The notes under the pieces: generated by a model
Told to the model about the DNA's origin: nothing
The model's input: only the letters and a program-made list of their open reading frames with translations
Databases searched by the model: none
NCBI GenBank assembly: GCA_031259365.1
Contig: JAIRLP010000082.1
Span: forward strand, 1 to 23,118
Direction: 5' to 3'
DNA: 23,118 nt
Source of the DNA: Rickettsiales bacterium
Lineage (GTDB): Bacteria; Pseudomonadota; Alphaproteobacteria; Rs-D84
Shown: piece by piece, positions 1-6,620 of the stretch
How the letters are laid out: every line of letters begins with the position of its first letter
Numbering within the stretch: the stretch's first letter is position 1
Program-made: the position numbers and the translations under genes

Positions 1-1
1 T

Positions 2-133
2 TTATTAAATAACAGTTTTCAAAATCATCCAGAATTGATTTTAATGAATCAGCGCATTCAGGCAGAACAAGAAATCCGAAACAAGCGCGTGGACCAATAT
101 GAAACCGGTTCTCATTTGAGACACTGTATGTAG
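2..133 (+). CDS. Possible 3' end of a gene cut by the window edge
   Basis: An open frame enters from the left edge and runs 43 codons to a TAG at 131-133. The visible tail is charged and hydrophilic (it contains NHPELILMNQR and ends HLRHCM) and uses GC-ending codons such as cgc and gtg, unlike the very AT-rich stretch that follows it. I do not recognise a family. It would lie just outside the island's left repeat, so it may be the old chromosomal neighbour of the tRNA gene or part of another element. A 43-codon open tail could also occur by chance. Confidence 0.4.
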   Translation, partial: LLNNSFQNHPELILMNQRIQAEQEIRNKRVDQYETGSHLRHCM

Positions 134-241
134 ATTAGATATTATATTAATAAGATTTATATTCTTTCAAAATTTATTACAATCAAAAACAATCATTATT
201 TATATAATTTTTAATATCATAATTTAAACTTTGATACCATA

Positions 242-258
242 GAACCACAGACCTTCAG
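242..258. repeat. Left copy of the island's 17-bp direct repeat (putative attachment site)
   Basis: The sequence gaaccacagaccttcag is identical to 11257-11273 inside the initiator tRNA gene. Similarity continues imperfectly for about ten bases on the island side, into what would be the anticodon loop. The integrase gene begins 164 bp away. The sequence outside this copy does not continue as the tRNA 3' end, which a freshly integrated tRNA-targeting element would leave, so decay or a different outer boundary is possible. Confidence 0.6.
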
Positions 259-304
259 TTAATGGGCAGACTGTTTAATATGGTTTAATAAAACTAAATA
301 ATCC

Positions 305-333
305 TTGATATTCTGCATTATACAAGATATTAT
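305..333 (+). promoter_or_regulatory. Probable integrase promoter
   Basis: TTGATA (305-310), a 17-bp spacer and TATTAT (328-333) form a good sigma-70 type promoter. The start point would be near 340, so the leader would contain all four left-end atagcaaa motifs. Integrase bound to these motifs could therefore affect its own expression; that is inference. Confidence 0.55.
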
Positions 334-350
334 TGTTTTAATCAAGCTTA

Positions 351-413
351 ATAGCAAAAAGCAAAAAACAATAGCAAAAACTGTTTTGAATAGCAAATGC
401 ATAGCAAAAAGAG
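351..413. repeat. Cluster of atagcaaa motifs, putative integrase arm-type sites
   Basis: The motif atagcaaa occurs four times in the same orientation, starting at 351, 371, 390 and 401. The last two lie in a 24-bp block (390-413) repeated perfectly at 11149-11172 near the other end of the island. Short direct repeats on both sides of a recombination core are typical of arm-type sites of tyrosine integrases. The block ends in the ribosome binding region of the integrase gene. Confidence 0.6.
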
Positions 414-421
414 GGTGTGAT

Positions 422-1600
422 ATGAAAAAATCAGAAAAGATACATTTCACTGAAAAAGTTATAACTGGATTGCCAACTCCAACAAAAGAAGAAGGGTCTA
501 AAACATATTATGATTCCGGCTCTACAGACGGCCTGATGCTGATTGTTACGTACGGTGGTACAAAGACATATTACTTCTATATGTTATTCCAAGGTCGACC
601 GACTAGGGTAAAGCTGGGCAGGGTTGGTGATATTAAACTGCTGGATGCACGTGCCAAAGCTCATACCATGCGTGAACAGGCAACCATGGGTGAAGACCCC
701 AGTAAAAAGCGAAAAGCTGATTTAAAAGACATTACGTTTAAAGAATTTTATGAAACGGTCTATAAGCCAGAATATTCGTCTATTCATAATCGTCCAAGGA
801 CTGTAGTGAATAATGATAGTATATTTACGCACAGGCTTAAGGATTTTCACAACAGAAAGTTATTAAGCATAAAGCCTGATGAATTGGAAAAACTGCATAA
901 CAAGACTATGAAAGAGCTAAGTCCCTATACCGCAAATAGGGTTCTTTCCTTGGTAAAACACATTTTCGTTATCGCAATTAAGCATGGTTATATACCAACC
1001 AAAGAAAGTCCTGCCGAGCATATTAAGAAATTTCCAGAACTAAGCCGCGATAGATTTTTGCAATCAGATGAAATTCCACGTTTACTAAAGGCTTTAGAAA
1101 CAGAAACAAACGAGGTGTTTAAAAACTATGTTCTGTTGTCTTTATTTACAGGGCTACGCAGAAGTAATGTTCTAACAATGCGTTGGTCTAATGTTGATTT
1201 AAACAATGGGTTTATATATTCTCCCGATTCCAAGAATGGCCAACCAATACAAACACCCATGGTTAAACAAACAAAAGACCTGTTAAAACACATAAAATCC
1301 ACCGCAGACAGCGATTGGGTGCTTCCAAGTAATAAGTCGGGCAGTGGTCATTTGGAAGACCCAAAGCGTCCGTGGCAGGATTTATTAAAGAGGGCAGGTA
1401 TAGAAAACTTGCGTTTACACGATTTAAGACGTACACAGGGTAGTTATCAGGCTATCACGGGGGCAAGTTTAAATCTGATTGGCGCGTCACTTAGTCACAA
1501 GTCTAATTCGGCTACACAGGTATATGCACGTTTAACGATTGACCCAGTTCGTGATGCGATGCAAAAATCAGTTGATAAGATGTTAGAATTTACCGAGTAG
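422..1600 (+). CDS. int: Tyrosine recombinase / island integrase
   Basis: This 392-aa protein is a phage-type tyrosine recombinase that would insert and excise the island by strand exchange at the tRNA site. The N-terminal part (about 1-95) resembles the arm-binding DUF4102 domain of tRNA-targeting integrases, a core-binding helical domain follows (about 100-205), and the catalytic domain fills the rest. Catalytic residues visible are R246 in TGLRRSN, probably K271, H333 and R336 in HDLRRT, H359 in LSHKS and Y368 in VYARL. The frame is open upstream to 305, but ATG at 422 follows a purine-rich agaggg and starts the usual N-terminus, so I choose it. The gene is convergent with the next one, 6 bases apart. 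Its position at the left end, next to the repeat and arm motifs, supports its role as the island integrase. Confidence 0.93.
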   Translation: MKKSEKIHFTEKVITGLPTPTKEEGSKTYYDSGSTDGLMLIVTYGGTKTYYFYMLFQGRPTRVKLGRVGDIKLLDARAKAHTMREQATMGEDPSKKRKADLKDITFKEFYETVYKPEYSSIHNRPRTVVNNDSIFTHRLKDFHNRKLLSIKPDELEKLHNKTMKELSPYTANRVLSLVKHIFVIAIKHGYIPTKESPAEHIKKFPELSRDRFLQSDEIPRLLKALETETNEVFKNYVLLSLFTGLRRSNVLTMRWSNVDLNNGFIYSPDSKNGQPIQTPMVKQTKDLLKHIKSTADSDWVLPSNKSGSGHLEDPKRPWQDLLKRAGIENLRLHDLRRTQGSYQAITGASLNLIGASLSHKSNSATQVYARLTIDPVRDAMQKSVDKMLEFTE

Positions 1601-1606
1601 TTGACT

Positions 1607-2371
1607 TTATATTCCGGCGGGATGCTTGTATGGTTCTAAGTTTGCCATGCTTAAATAGGTTACTAACATAAAGACAAGGATAATTGAATCTTCGATTTGA
1701 TAATCGGCTAGTTCTCCATCCAGGCATTCCAGCATATTGCTGTGTTTAAAACCGCAGTACTTGAAATAAAAACGTTTAAACTTTTCTTCGTCAACCCCAT
1801 CCAGCTTTTCGGAAAACAAGTTAATATATTCCTCTATGTGGGGTGGGTCGTAGTTACGTTTCAACAATTTGACCTTTTCTGAATTGCTACCTTCGCGTAT
1901 TTTAAGCTGTTCAAATATTTCAGCATGATTTTTCTTATCTTTTATTATGAAGTTTCCATAAGATGCAAAAGACCTCATCCATGCCGCGTATGCGTTCCAT
2001 GCTAAAACGTTCGATAGGTCTTGGCTCATTTCAAGAATTTCAATCAGGTTTCCGACTAAACATCTGGCTAGGTAAAGATTAAAACGATTTCTTTGTTCTA
2101 CATCGGTTTCATTGTCTTTGATATAGCTTAACATCGCACAGGTTTCTAATGCATGACCAGCAATAATGTATGCGTCATAGAAACGGTTGTTGTCGTATAA
2201 TACTGTAAACGATTTGATGCCATCGCAAACACGTTCGTACAAATTCCATTTTGCAAACAAAACAGTGTCTTCGTTTCCCTCAAAATGTGGTTTTGTTTCA
2301 GGAACAAAATCTTTGGTGATTTGCAGTTTTCCTTCTTTTGTCTTGATAAAATTTATTGGGTATTTTTTCAT
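1607..2371 (-). CDS. Helical protein of unknown function (DUF5677-like)
   Basis: A 254-aa soluble protein with ATG at 2371 preceded by a strong GGAGG. It appears almost entirely alpha-helical. The segment around residues 65-85 (IAGHALETCAMLSYI) and the late segment CGFKHSN near 200-210 resemble the spacing of conserved residues in the DUF5677 family, which is often found in defence and mobile regions, but I cannot confirm membership by eye. No signal peptide or membrane segment is seen. It lies between the integrase and a small conserved-looking gene, so it is cargo of the island. An HEPN-like fold is possible and would fit a toxin or defence role, but I see no clear R-x4-6-H motif. Confidence 0.75.
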   Translation of the reverse strand: MKKYPINFIKTKEGKLQITKDFVPETKPHFEGNEDTVLFAKWNLYERVCDGIKSFTVLYDNNRFYDAYIIAGHALETCAMLSYIKDNETDVEQRNRFNLYLARCLVGNLIEILEMSQDLSNVLAWNAYAAWMRSFASYGNFIIKDKKNHAEIFEQLKIREGSNSEKVKLLKRNYDPPHIEEYINLFSEKLDGVDEEKFKRFYFKYCGFKHSNMLECLDGELADYQIEDSIILVFMLVTYLSMANLEPYKHPAGI

Positions 2372-2454
2372 TTTTCCTCCTTCGTTTAAAGTTTATCCTT
2401 TGTGTATAAAAACACCAGCTTTTATTGTTGCGGTTTATAACAGGTTGTTTTTGG

Positions 2455-2483
2455 TTGATTTTTTTGTATAATTGTGGTATACT
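2455..2483 (+). promoter_or_regulatory. Promoter directly upstream of a terminator-like hairpin
   Basis: TTGATT (2455-2460), a 17-bp spacer and TATACT (2478-2483) match a sigma-70 promoter. The -35 box lies within TTGGTTGATT (2451-2460), a 10-mer that recurs twice near the XRE gene. Initiation near 2490 would run into the hairpin at 2496-2514 almost at once. Confidence 0.45.
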
Positions 2484-2495
2484 GTCTAAATGTAA

Positions 2496-2522
2496 GGGGA
2501 TGTTTGACATCCCCTTTGTTTT
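2496..2522. terminator. Terminator-like hairpin, probably bidirectional
   Basis: The stem GGGGATG / CATCCCC (2496-2502 and 2508-2514) has a 5-base loop and is followed on the plus strand by tttgtttt. On the minus strand it comes six bases after the stop of the 46-codon gene with a poorer T tract, so it may serve both that gene and the short plus-strand unit. Confidence 0.6.
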
Positions 2523-2661
2523 ATCGGCTCTTCACAGGAATACGGAAAGCTCTTTTGCCATAAGTGCTGGCATAAATCTTTCTTCCGTTCACGGTGATTG
2601 ACGACACATAAATGTAATCGCAATCCATATTCGTGTGAGATGGGGAAGCATGGTTAGACAT
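2521..2661 (-). CDS. Small 46-aa protein, unknown function
   Basis: The minus strand encodes 46 residues from ATG at 2661 to TAA at 2521-2523. The start is preceded by a near-perfect Shine-Dalgarno (aaggaggtcgcc, about 7-8 bases upstream), stronger than most in the window, which supports real translation. The protein begins MSNHASPSHTN, contains YIYVSSITVNGRKIYAS, and ends basic (AFRIPVKSR). The middle reads like a small two- or three-strand beta structure (ITVNGRKIYASTYGKRAFRI). There is no signal peptide or membrane segment. A hairpin terminator follows the stop. It sits among regulator and defence genes of the island, so a small regulator or anti-host or anti-phage factor is conceivable, but no function can be assigned. 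Confidence 0.7.
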   Translation of the reverse strand: MSNHASPSHTNMDCDYIYVSSITVNGRKIYASTYGKRAFRIPVKSR

Positions 2662-2711
2662 GGCGACCTCCTTCTTTTTTGGGTTATACCACACCGGCGT
2701 CAGACATTTTC

Positions 2712-2825
2712 ATGGACAAACACCCCAAAAAGAGTTATAATCACGTTGAATCAGCATATAATCTTTTTGGAAATTCAGCAGTGGATTTCTCTGAAAATAT
2801 ATGTGAAAGGTTGTTATTTGCATAA
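2712..2825 (+). CDS. Doubtful 37-aa open frame
   Basis: An ATG frame of 37 codons (starting MDKHPKKSYNHVES, ending ICERLLFA) lies opposite the upstream region of the 46-aa gene. Its composition is protein-like and its stop falls in the stem of a hairpin with a T tract, as a terminator would. Against it, there is no Shine-Dalgarno. It may be a remnant or chance. Confidence 0.2.
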   Translation: MDKHPKKSYNHVESAYNLFGNSAVDFSENICERLLFA

Positions 2826-2844
2826 CAGCCTTTCAAATTTTTTT
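2805..2844. terminator. Long hairpin terminator after the immA-like gene
   Basis: A 13-bp stem with one G-U pair (2805-2817 with 2822-2834) and a 4-base loop. On the plus strand it is followed by aaattttttt. On the minus strand it begins within the stop codon of the ImmA-like gene and is followed by acatatatttt, so it probably ends the XRE-immA transcript and may also work in the other direction. Confidence 0.65.
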
Positions 2845-3408
2845 GGCCTCCCGTTCTAATCTTTCTTTTCTTATTTTGGCCGCTGTGTAAGATACACCGC
2901 ATTCTCTAGCGATGTCACTGGCATCTTTGCCTTCAACTAATTCTTTAGGCATCAACAATTCGGCGGCAAACAAATCTGCCTGCCATTCAGAATCTATGTA
3001 AGCGGGAATTTTTTGACCGGGCATCATTGCAAAGTTTCCACTAAATTCATGTTTAAGAAAAAGATGGCCAAGTTCATGGGCAAGGGTAAATCTTGCATGT
3101 CCACCACCTTTACACGCTTCTTCATAAACATATTCTTTGATTTTAATAACCTTATTTGCGGTATCTGTGGTTGCCAGGCAGTCTTTCAACTCTGGTGCGT
3201 CGTCTGGTAAAATTTCAATCGAATAACAGTTGTGTTCAGGCGAGCCCAATCTTTCAAACACTTTATCAATCGGACAACGATTTCCAAAGTCCCCCATTAT
3301 TTCAACCAATCGTTTGCGAAATTTTTCGGCGAAATCCCTTATATTTGCAGATGTTCTTGATTTAACAGGGATGCCGTTTCTTCTGATTACAGGTAATATG
3401 TCTGTCAT
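2833..3408 (-). CDS. ImmA/IrrE-family metallopeptidase
   Basis: This 191-aa protein has the zinc peptidase motif HELGH at 111-115 with an acidic third-ligand candidate at E141 or E150 (the stretch SEWQADLFAAELLMP), the hallmark of the ImmA/IrrE family (DUF955). Members with an adjacent XRE repressor, as in ICEBs1 immR-immA, cleave or inactivate the repressor and so induce the mobile element. Here the XRE gene lies 5 bases upstream on the same strand, so the same relationship is likely. A C-terminal helical piece (about 160-185, ASDIARECGVSYTAAKIR) looks like a short HTH, which other family members also carry. The alternative is a toxin-antitoxin pair of the XRE-ImmA type. Confidence 0.88.
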   Translation of the reverse strand: MTDILPVIRRNGIPVKSRTSANIRDFAEKFRKRLVEIMGDFGNRCPIDKVFERLGSPEHNCYSIEILPDDAPELKDCLATTDTANKVIKIKEYVYEEACKGGGHARFTLAHELGHLFLKHEFSGNFAMMPGQKIPAYIDSEWQADLFAAELLMPKELVEGKDASDIARECGVSYTAAKIRKERLEREAKKI

Positions 3409-3413
3409 TTTAA

Positions 3414-3794
3414 TTATCCCTCCGGGTTGTCCAAGATTTCAAATAGTTTCTTTTTTTGTTCTTCTGACAGACTGTTGGCGTTGCGAGAGAACATGTAAGC
3501 CAACTCATTAACTCTTGGATTAGCGGTGGCGATAGTCATTCTTATGGATGTCTTTTTTGATGCCTCCTCTAAACGTGAATCTTGAATCGCTTTTTCCAAA
3601 GATAACTTTTGGTCTTCGGACAATTTGTATAATGAAACAAATTTATCAAAGAAGTTCGCAGGGATACTTTTCTTCCCTGTTTCAACAGCGGAAAGGAACG
3701 AGGGGGTTACCCCTAGTACTTTTGCCATGTCGTACAATCTGACGTCGTCTGACAGTCTGAATATTTTCAGCCATTTTCCAAGTTCTGTGTACAT
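3414..3794 (-). CDS. XRE-family transcriptional regulator
   Basis: A 126-aa protein with an N-terminal XRE helix-turn-helix at about 19-46 (DMAKVLGVTPSFLSAVETGK, the recognition helix being TPSFLSAVE). The rest is a charged helical tail that may dimerise and be the target of the neighbouring peptidase. ATG at 3794 has aaaggag about 8 bases upstream. It is the first gene of a two-gene unit with the ImmA-like gene. An inverted repeat overlapping its predicted -10 box suggests autorepression. As a phage-type repressor it probably controls island functions, perhaps the promoters carrying the TTGGTTGATT element. Confidence 0.88.
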   Translation of the reverse strand: MYTELGKWLKIFRLSDDVRLYDMAKVLGVTPSFLSAVETGKKSIPANFFDKFVSLYKLSEDQKLSLEKAIQDSRLEEASKKTSIRMTIATANPRVNELAYMFSRNANSLSEEQKKKLFEILDNPEG

Positions 3795-3842
3795 TTTTTA
3801 CTCCTTTTTTATTTACAAAACGTATAAAATATTAAATATCTG

Positions 3843-3888
3843 ATTCGTTTTACTATACGAATATAACAGATATAAAAATAAAAATCAA
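3843..3888 (-). promoter_or_regulatory. XRE gene promoter with overlapping operator-like inverted repeat
   Basis: On the minus strand TTGATT (3888-3883), a 17-bp spacer and TATATT (3865-3860) form a promoter for the XRE-immA unit. The inverted repeat ATTCGT-N8-ACGAAT (3843-3862) overlaps the -10 box and the expected start point, the usual place for an autorepressor operator. That it binds this XRE protein is inference. Confidence 0.55.
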
Positions 3889-3927
3889 CCAATAAAGGTT
3901 GTTTTTATCAACCCGCTTTGGTTGATT
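3883..3927. repeat. Inverted pair of AATCAACCAA elements
   Basis: AATCAACCAA at 3883-3892 and its complement TTGGTTGATT at 3918-3927 face each other; a third copy is at 2451-2460. Two of the three copies contain the TTGATT -35 box of a predicted promoter. They may be operator half-sites or simply a conserved extended -35 region. Confidence 0.45.
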
Positions 3928-3957
3928 GTGGTTTTTGTGGCTGTTGAATGAATAATC

Positions 3958-3986
3958 TTGACTTTTTGGCGTTTTTTTGCTATTAT
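3958..3986 (+). promoter_or_regulatory. Promoter upstream of kwaA, followed by a hairpin
   Basis: TTGACT (3958-3963), a 17-bp spacer and TATTAT (3981-3986). The start near 3993 lies just ahead of a strong hairpin terminator (4000-4018), so full transcripts into kwaA would need read-through or antitermination. Confidence 0.55.
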
Positions 3987-3999
3987 AAATAACATTAGG

Positions 4000-4024
4000 A
4001 ACGGGCATTTCGCCCGTTTTTATT
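4000..4024 (+). terminator. Hairpin with T tract ahead of kwaA (attenuator or end of a very short transcript)
   Basis: AACGGGC / GCCCGTT (4000-4006 and 4012-4018) with a 5-base loop followed by tttatttt. No gene lies between it and the promoter at 3958-3986. It may limit kwaA-kwaB expression. Confidence 0.65.
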
Positions 4025-4054
4025 TTCAAATTGAATTATAAAAAACAATAGACT

Positions 4055-4615
4055 ATGGTTATGGTAGATTATAAAAGACAAGAAATGAATTTTTTGGGAA
4101 AATTAGTATTTTTCTTATCTGCAAATTCACCTGTATTTATCATATGGGGAATTTTTCAAATGGAAAAACATCCATTATTGTCTCCGGTTCTGTTTATAAT
4201 AGCTGTTTTGGCATTGGGTGCTTTAGCTCTTTTGTTTTTATATGCGGGTGGAAAACAAGAAAAGACTTTATACGAAGTAAATATAATAGAAAATGTTAAT
4301 TCTAAAATGATAGAGTATATGTTTTCGTACGTTTTGCCATTTTTATCGATAAATAATAATGACTCGTGGAATTCTACTATTGCATTAGGAATTTATTATA
4401 TTGTTTTGTTTGGGGTTTATATGAGAGGTGACGTTTTTTACATCAATCCAATTTTGAATTTGTTTGGATATAATATCTATAAAATATCATATAAAGTTGA
4501 TGGAAACCAAGAGCAAGGTTTCATTGTATGTAAAGAAAAAAAGTATAAAATAAAAAATACTTGTAATATATCTGCGATTGATAATAATTTATTTCTATTC
4601 AAAAAAGGATTATAA
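4055..4615 (+). CDS. kwaA: KwaA-like membrane protein of the Kiwa anti-phage system
   Basis: A 186-aa protein with four hydrophobic segments (about 12-34, 42-65, 85-104 and 108-134) and a hydrophilic C-terminal tail. KwaA is known as a four-span inner-membrane component of the two-gene Kiwa system, which senses phage infection at the membrane and acts with KwaB. The identification rests on topology, size and the adjacent KwaB-like gene; the sequence itself is divergent. The stop touches the start of kwaB without a gap, which suggests translational coupling. The start is uncertain: ATGs at 4055, 4061 and 4085 are in frame and none has a good Shine-Dalgarno. The gene is much richer in A and T than the flanking chromosome, which fits horizontal acquisition. 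Confidence 0.75.
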   Translation: MVMVDYKRQEMNFLGKLVFFLSANSPVFIIWGIFQMEKHPLLSPVLFIIAVLALGALALLFLYAGGKQEKTLYEVNIIENVNSKMIEYMFSYVLPFLSINNNDSWNSTIALGIYYIVLFGVYMRGDVFYINPILNLFGYNIYKISYKVDGNQEQGFIVCKEKKYKIKNTCNISAIDNNLFLFKKGL

Positions 4616-5506
4616 ATGCCAGTACAAATAAATGGCCTACAAGCCGCGGCTTCTTTAACGATATATTTAAGTGTCGGTGGAGAAATAAAAGAAATCTCCT
4701 TAGATAATGCCACTATGAATAAGTTGTTAAGTGTTTATAAAGAAAAATTAGGCTGTTATACAGGGGATTTAGTTGATTATTCACAACGATATGGTTATAC
4801 AAAAGCTCGCGAAGAGCTTTATCATTGTACAGATATAACAAATATTCCCTTATTAAATGACTATTTATCAGAAGTCAATAATGGAATATCTTTTGATCCT
4901 GCGTCGGATAGTTTGCTAGAACTAAATTTTTATATAATTAAAATTTCATTGAGTGGGAATGATAACGTATATGTTTTTAAAAAATACCAAACAATAAAAC
5001 AATTTTATAGAACAAAACCATTATTTTTCTCAGGTACTGTTTTTAAAGAAGAGGATAGTGAGAGATTTTTATTATTGGAAACAAATAACATTGACTTTTT
5101 TGTTTACAATTCACAGGCTTATATTGATAATGTTTTCTTTTTTCAGAATATAACCAACGAAAATGCAACAGATTTTCAAAAATCTCAGGCAACTATACAA
5201 GCTCTGAATAATATAATCCCGATAGAAAACATTGACGGACTTATAGAAGATATGAAAAACAATGCAAGGGTAAAAAGAGCCTTGTTAAACATATCTAATA
5301 ATTTGGATATAATTTCAACTTTAACAATAGAAAAAGTACGGGATATTATAAACAATTTTGGATTGAATGTTGAAATAAACGCTACCAATAAATTGGTTTA
5401 TGATTCTGGAAACAAATATGAAGTTTTAGACATATTTCAAGATAACTATTTAACTTCACAAATGACGCAGTCTGACTATAAAACTAACAGTAAAATCAGA
5501 GTATAA
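4616..5506 (+). CDS. kwaB: KwaB-like protein (DUF4868) of the Kiwa anti-phage system
   Basis: A 296-aa soluble protein resembling DUF4868/KwaB: an N-terminal domain (about 1-120), then a segment near 150-180 (LETNNIDFFVYNSQAYI) matching the family pattern of a short strand ending in D-x-hydrophobic stretch followed by an FF-hydrophobic turn, then a helical C-terminal part. Length is close to the family's roughly 300 residues. KwaB is the cytosolic DNA-binding effector that works with membrane protein KwaA to stop phage replication. ATG at 4616 directly follows the kwaA stop, with aagga 8 bases upstream. A strong bidirectional terminator follows. No catalytic motif is obvious by eye. Confidence 0.78.
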   Translation: MPVQINGLQAAASLTIYLSVGGEIKEISLDNATMNKLLSVYKEKLGCYTGDLVDYSQRYGYTKAREELYHCTDITNIPLLNDYLSEVNNGISFDPASDSLLELNFYIIKISLSGNDNVYVFKKYQTIKQFYRTKPLFFSGTVFKEEDSERFLLLETNNIDFFVYNSQAYIDNVFFFQNITNENATDFQKSQATIQALNNIIPIENIDGLIEDMKNNARVKRALLNISNNLDIISTLTIEKVRDIINNFGLNVEINATNKLVYDSGNKYEVLDIFQDNYLTSQMTQSDYKTNSKIRV

Positions 5507-5532
5507 AAAAAGGCGATATGTTCGCCTTTTTT
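5506..5532. terminator. Bidirectional terminator between kwaB and the DUF262 gene
   Basis: The stem AAGGCGA / TCGCCTT (5510-5516 and 5522-5528) is flanked by a run of A on the left and T on the right, so it works on both strands and closes both convergent operons. Confidence 0.88.
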
Positions 5533-5535
5533 GTT

Positions 5536-6618
5536 TTATATACCGGATTTTCGGCGGTTACACTCTTTGCATAACATTTGGCAGTTTTCAGCAGTTGTTT
5601 TTCCGCCAGCATGCCATGGGGTTATGTGATCGGCTTCCATTTCGTCTATTTCAAAATGTTTTGTGCATTTTGGACATATCCCGGCTTGTTTTTCATATGC
5701 TTCACGTTTTTGATTTAAGGTAAATGCACGTATAGATAGCCATTTTTCACCATCGCCCAATACAAATGGGTAAATGCCCGATTTCTTTGTTACATCGTCG
5801 TCCAACATCAGGCGTGATACTTCGGATTCTAACTTTGCGACATTAAAACTTTTTTGACCGTATTTATTATATAACTGTCCCCAATCAACCCCTTTCATTT
5901 CTTTTCGATAGTTTGGGAATACAACTTTCGTCCAATTTATTACATTTTGAAAATATAGCCATAAAGACCCTGCGTCTGGATCGTGTTGATGTTCACTCAT
6001 ATAGGCTTCAATTTTTCCATCCGAAATCCAATCAATAGCTGTTTCTAATATCTCTTGTCTGATAGCTTTCCCTTTGACATATTCTCCGCCAAGTTTGGCA
6101 GCTACACAGCCAGTTTTAGAAAAAAATCGTTTAGCGTCAGTTAACCATTCGCCAGTATAGACAGCGTTAAGAAGCTCTTGTGAGGTTAATTCTTCACCAG
6201 CGATATTTATAACTTTGAACCAATCAAGCTTTTCGCTATTTGTTCCTGAACAGAAATATACCATAAGTTCGTAATCTAAGATTTGTTTTTGTTGGTCATC
6301 GGTCAAATTATGAAAGGCCATATTGTTAATAGAGAAGTTTCCGTCAATGTATTCACATATAGAGATAGTGCGTTGCTGTCCGTCTAATACTTCAAACGTT
6401 CCGTCCTCATTTTCCGACCAATACATTACGTTTAGAGGGAATTTCTTGCGTACAGAGTCAATTACACCATCTCGTTGTTTGTTATTGTATACGAACTCTC
6501 TTTGATATTTTGGACGAATATTAAGCTTTCCGTCAAAGCCTACTACACCTTCCTCCTCATTATTTTTATAATCCTTGAATAGACTTCTTAAGGTTATTGG
6601 GTGTAATTTAATTTCCAT
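5536..6618 (-). CDS. DUF262 domain protein with C-terminal HNH nuclease, probable restriction enzyme
   Basis: This 360-aa protein has an N-terminal DUF262 (ParB/GmrS-like) domain: YQREFVYNNKQRDGVI at 38-53 and the DGQQR nucleotide-handling motif at 79-83. The C-terminus is a zinc-stabilised HNH nuclease: CPKC (315-318), DH at 330-331 in EADHITPWH, N345, and CKECN (350-354). DUF262 with a nuclease domain is the design of GmrSD, BrxU and related enzymes that cut foreign or modified DNA. ATG at 6618 lies 2 bases after the stop of the upstream methyltransferase, so the two are translated together. With an EcoRI-type methylase as partner, the simplest reading is the nuclease of a restriction-modification system; a modification-dependent enzyme is the alternative. 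Confidence 0.88.
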   Translation of the reverse strand: MEIKLHPITLRSLFKDYKNNEEEGVVGFDGKLNIRPKYQREFVYNNKQRDGVIDSVRKKFPLNVMYWSENEDGTFEVLDGQQRTISICEYIDGNFSINNMAFHNLTDDQQKQILDYELMVYFCSGTNSEKLDWFKVINIAGEELTSQELLNAVYTGEWLTDAKRFFSKTGCVAAKLGGEYVKGKAIRQEILETAIDWISDGKIEAYMSEHQHDPDAGSLWLYFQNVINWTKVVFPNYRKEMKGVDWGQLYNKYGQKSFNVAKLESEVSRLMLDDDVTKKSGIYPFVLGDGEKWLSIRAFTLNQKREAYEKQAGICPKCTKHFEIDEMEADHITPWHAGGKTTAENCQMLCKECNRRKSGI

Positions 6619-6620
6619 TT

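Noticed and set aside
259..450. 63-aa minus-strand frame
   Set aside because: It overlaps the int promoter, the arm motifs and the int start, has hydrophobic low-complexity content and no ribosome binding site.
2298..2510. 70-aa minus-strand frame upstream of the 254-aa gene
   Set aside because: It overlaps the start of that gene in another frame, lies across the promoter region and has no binding site.
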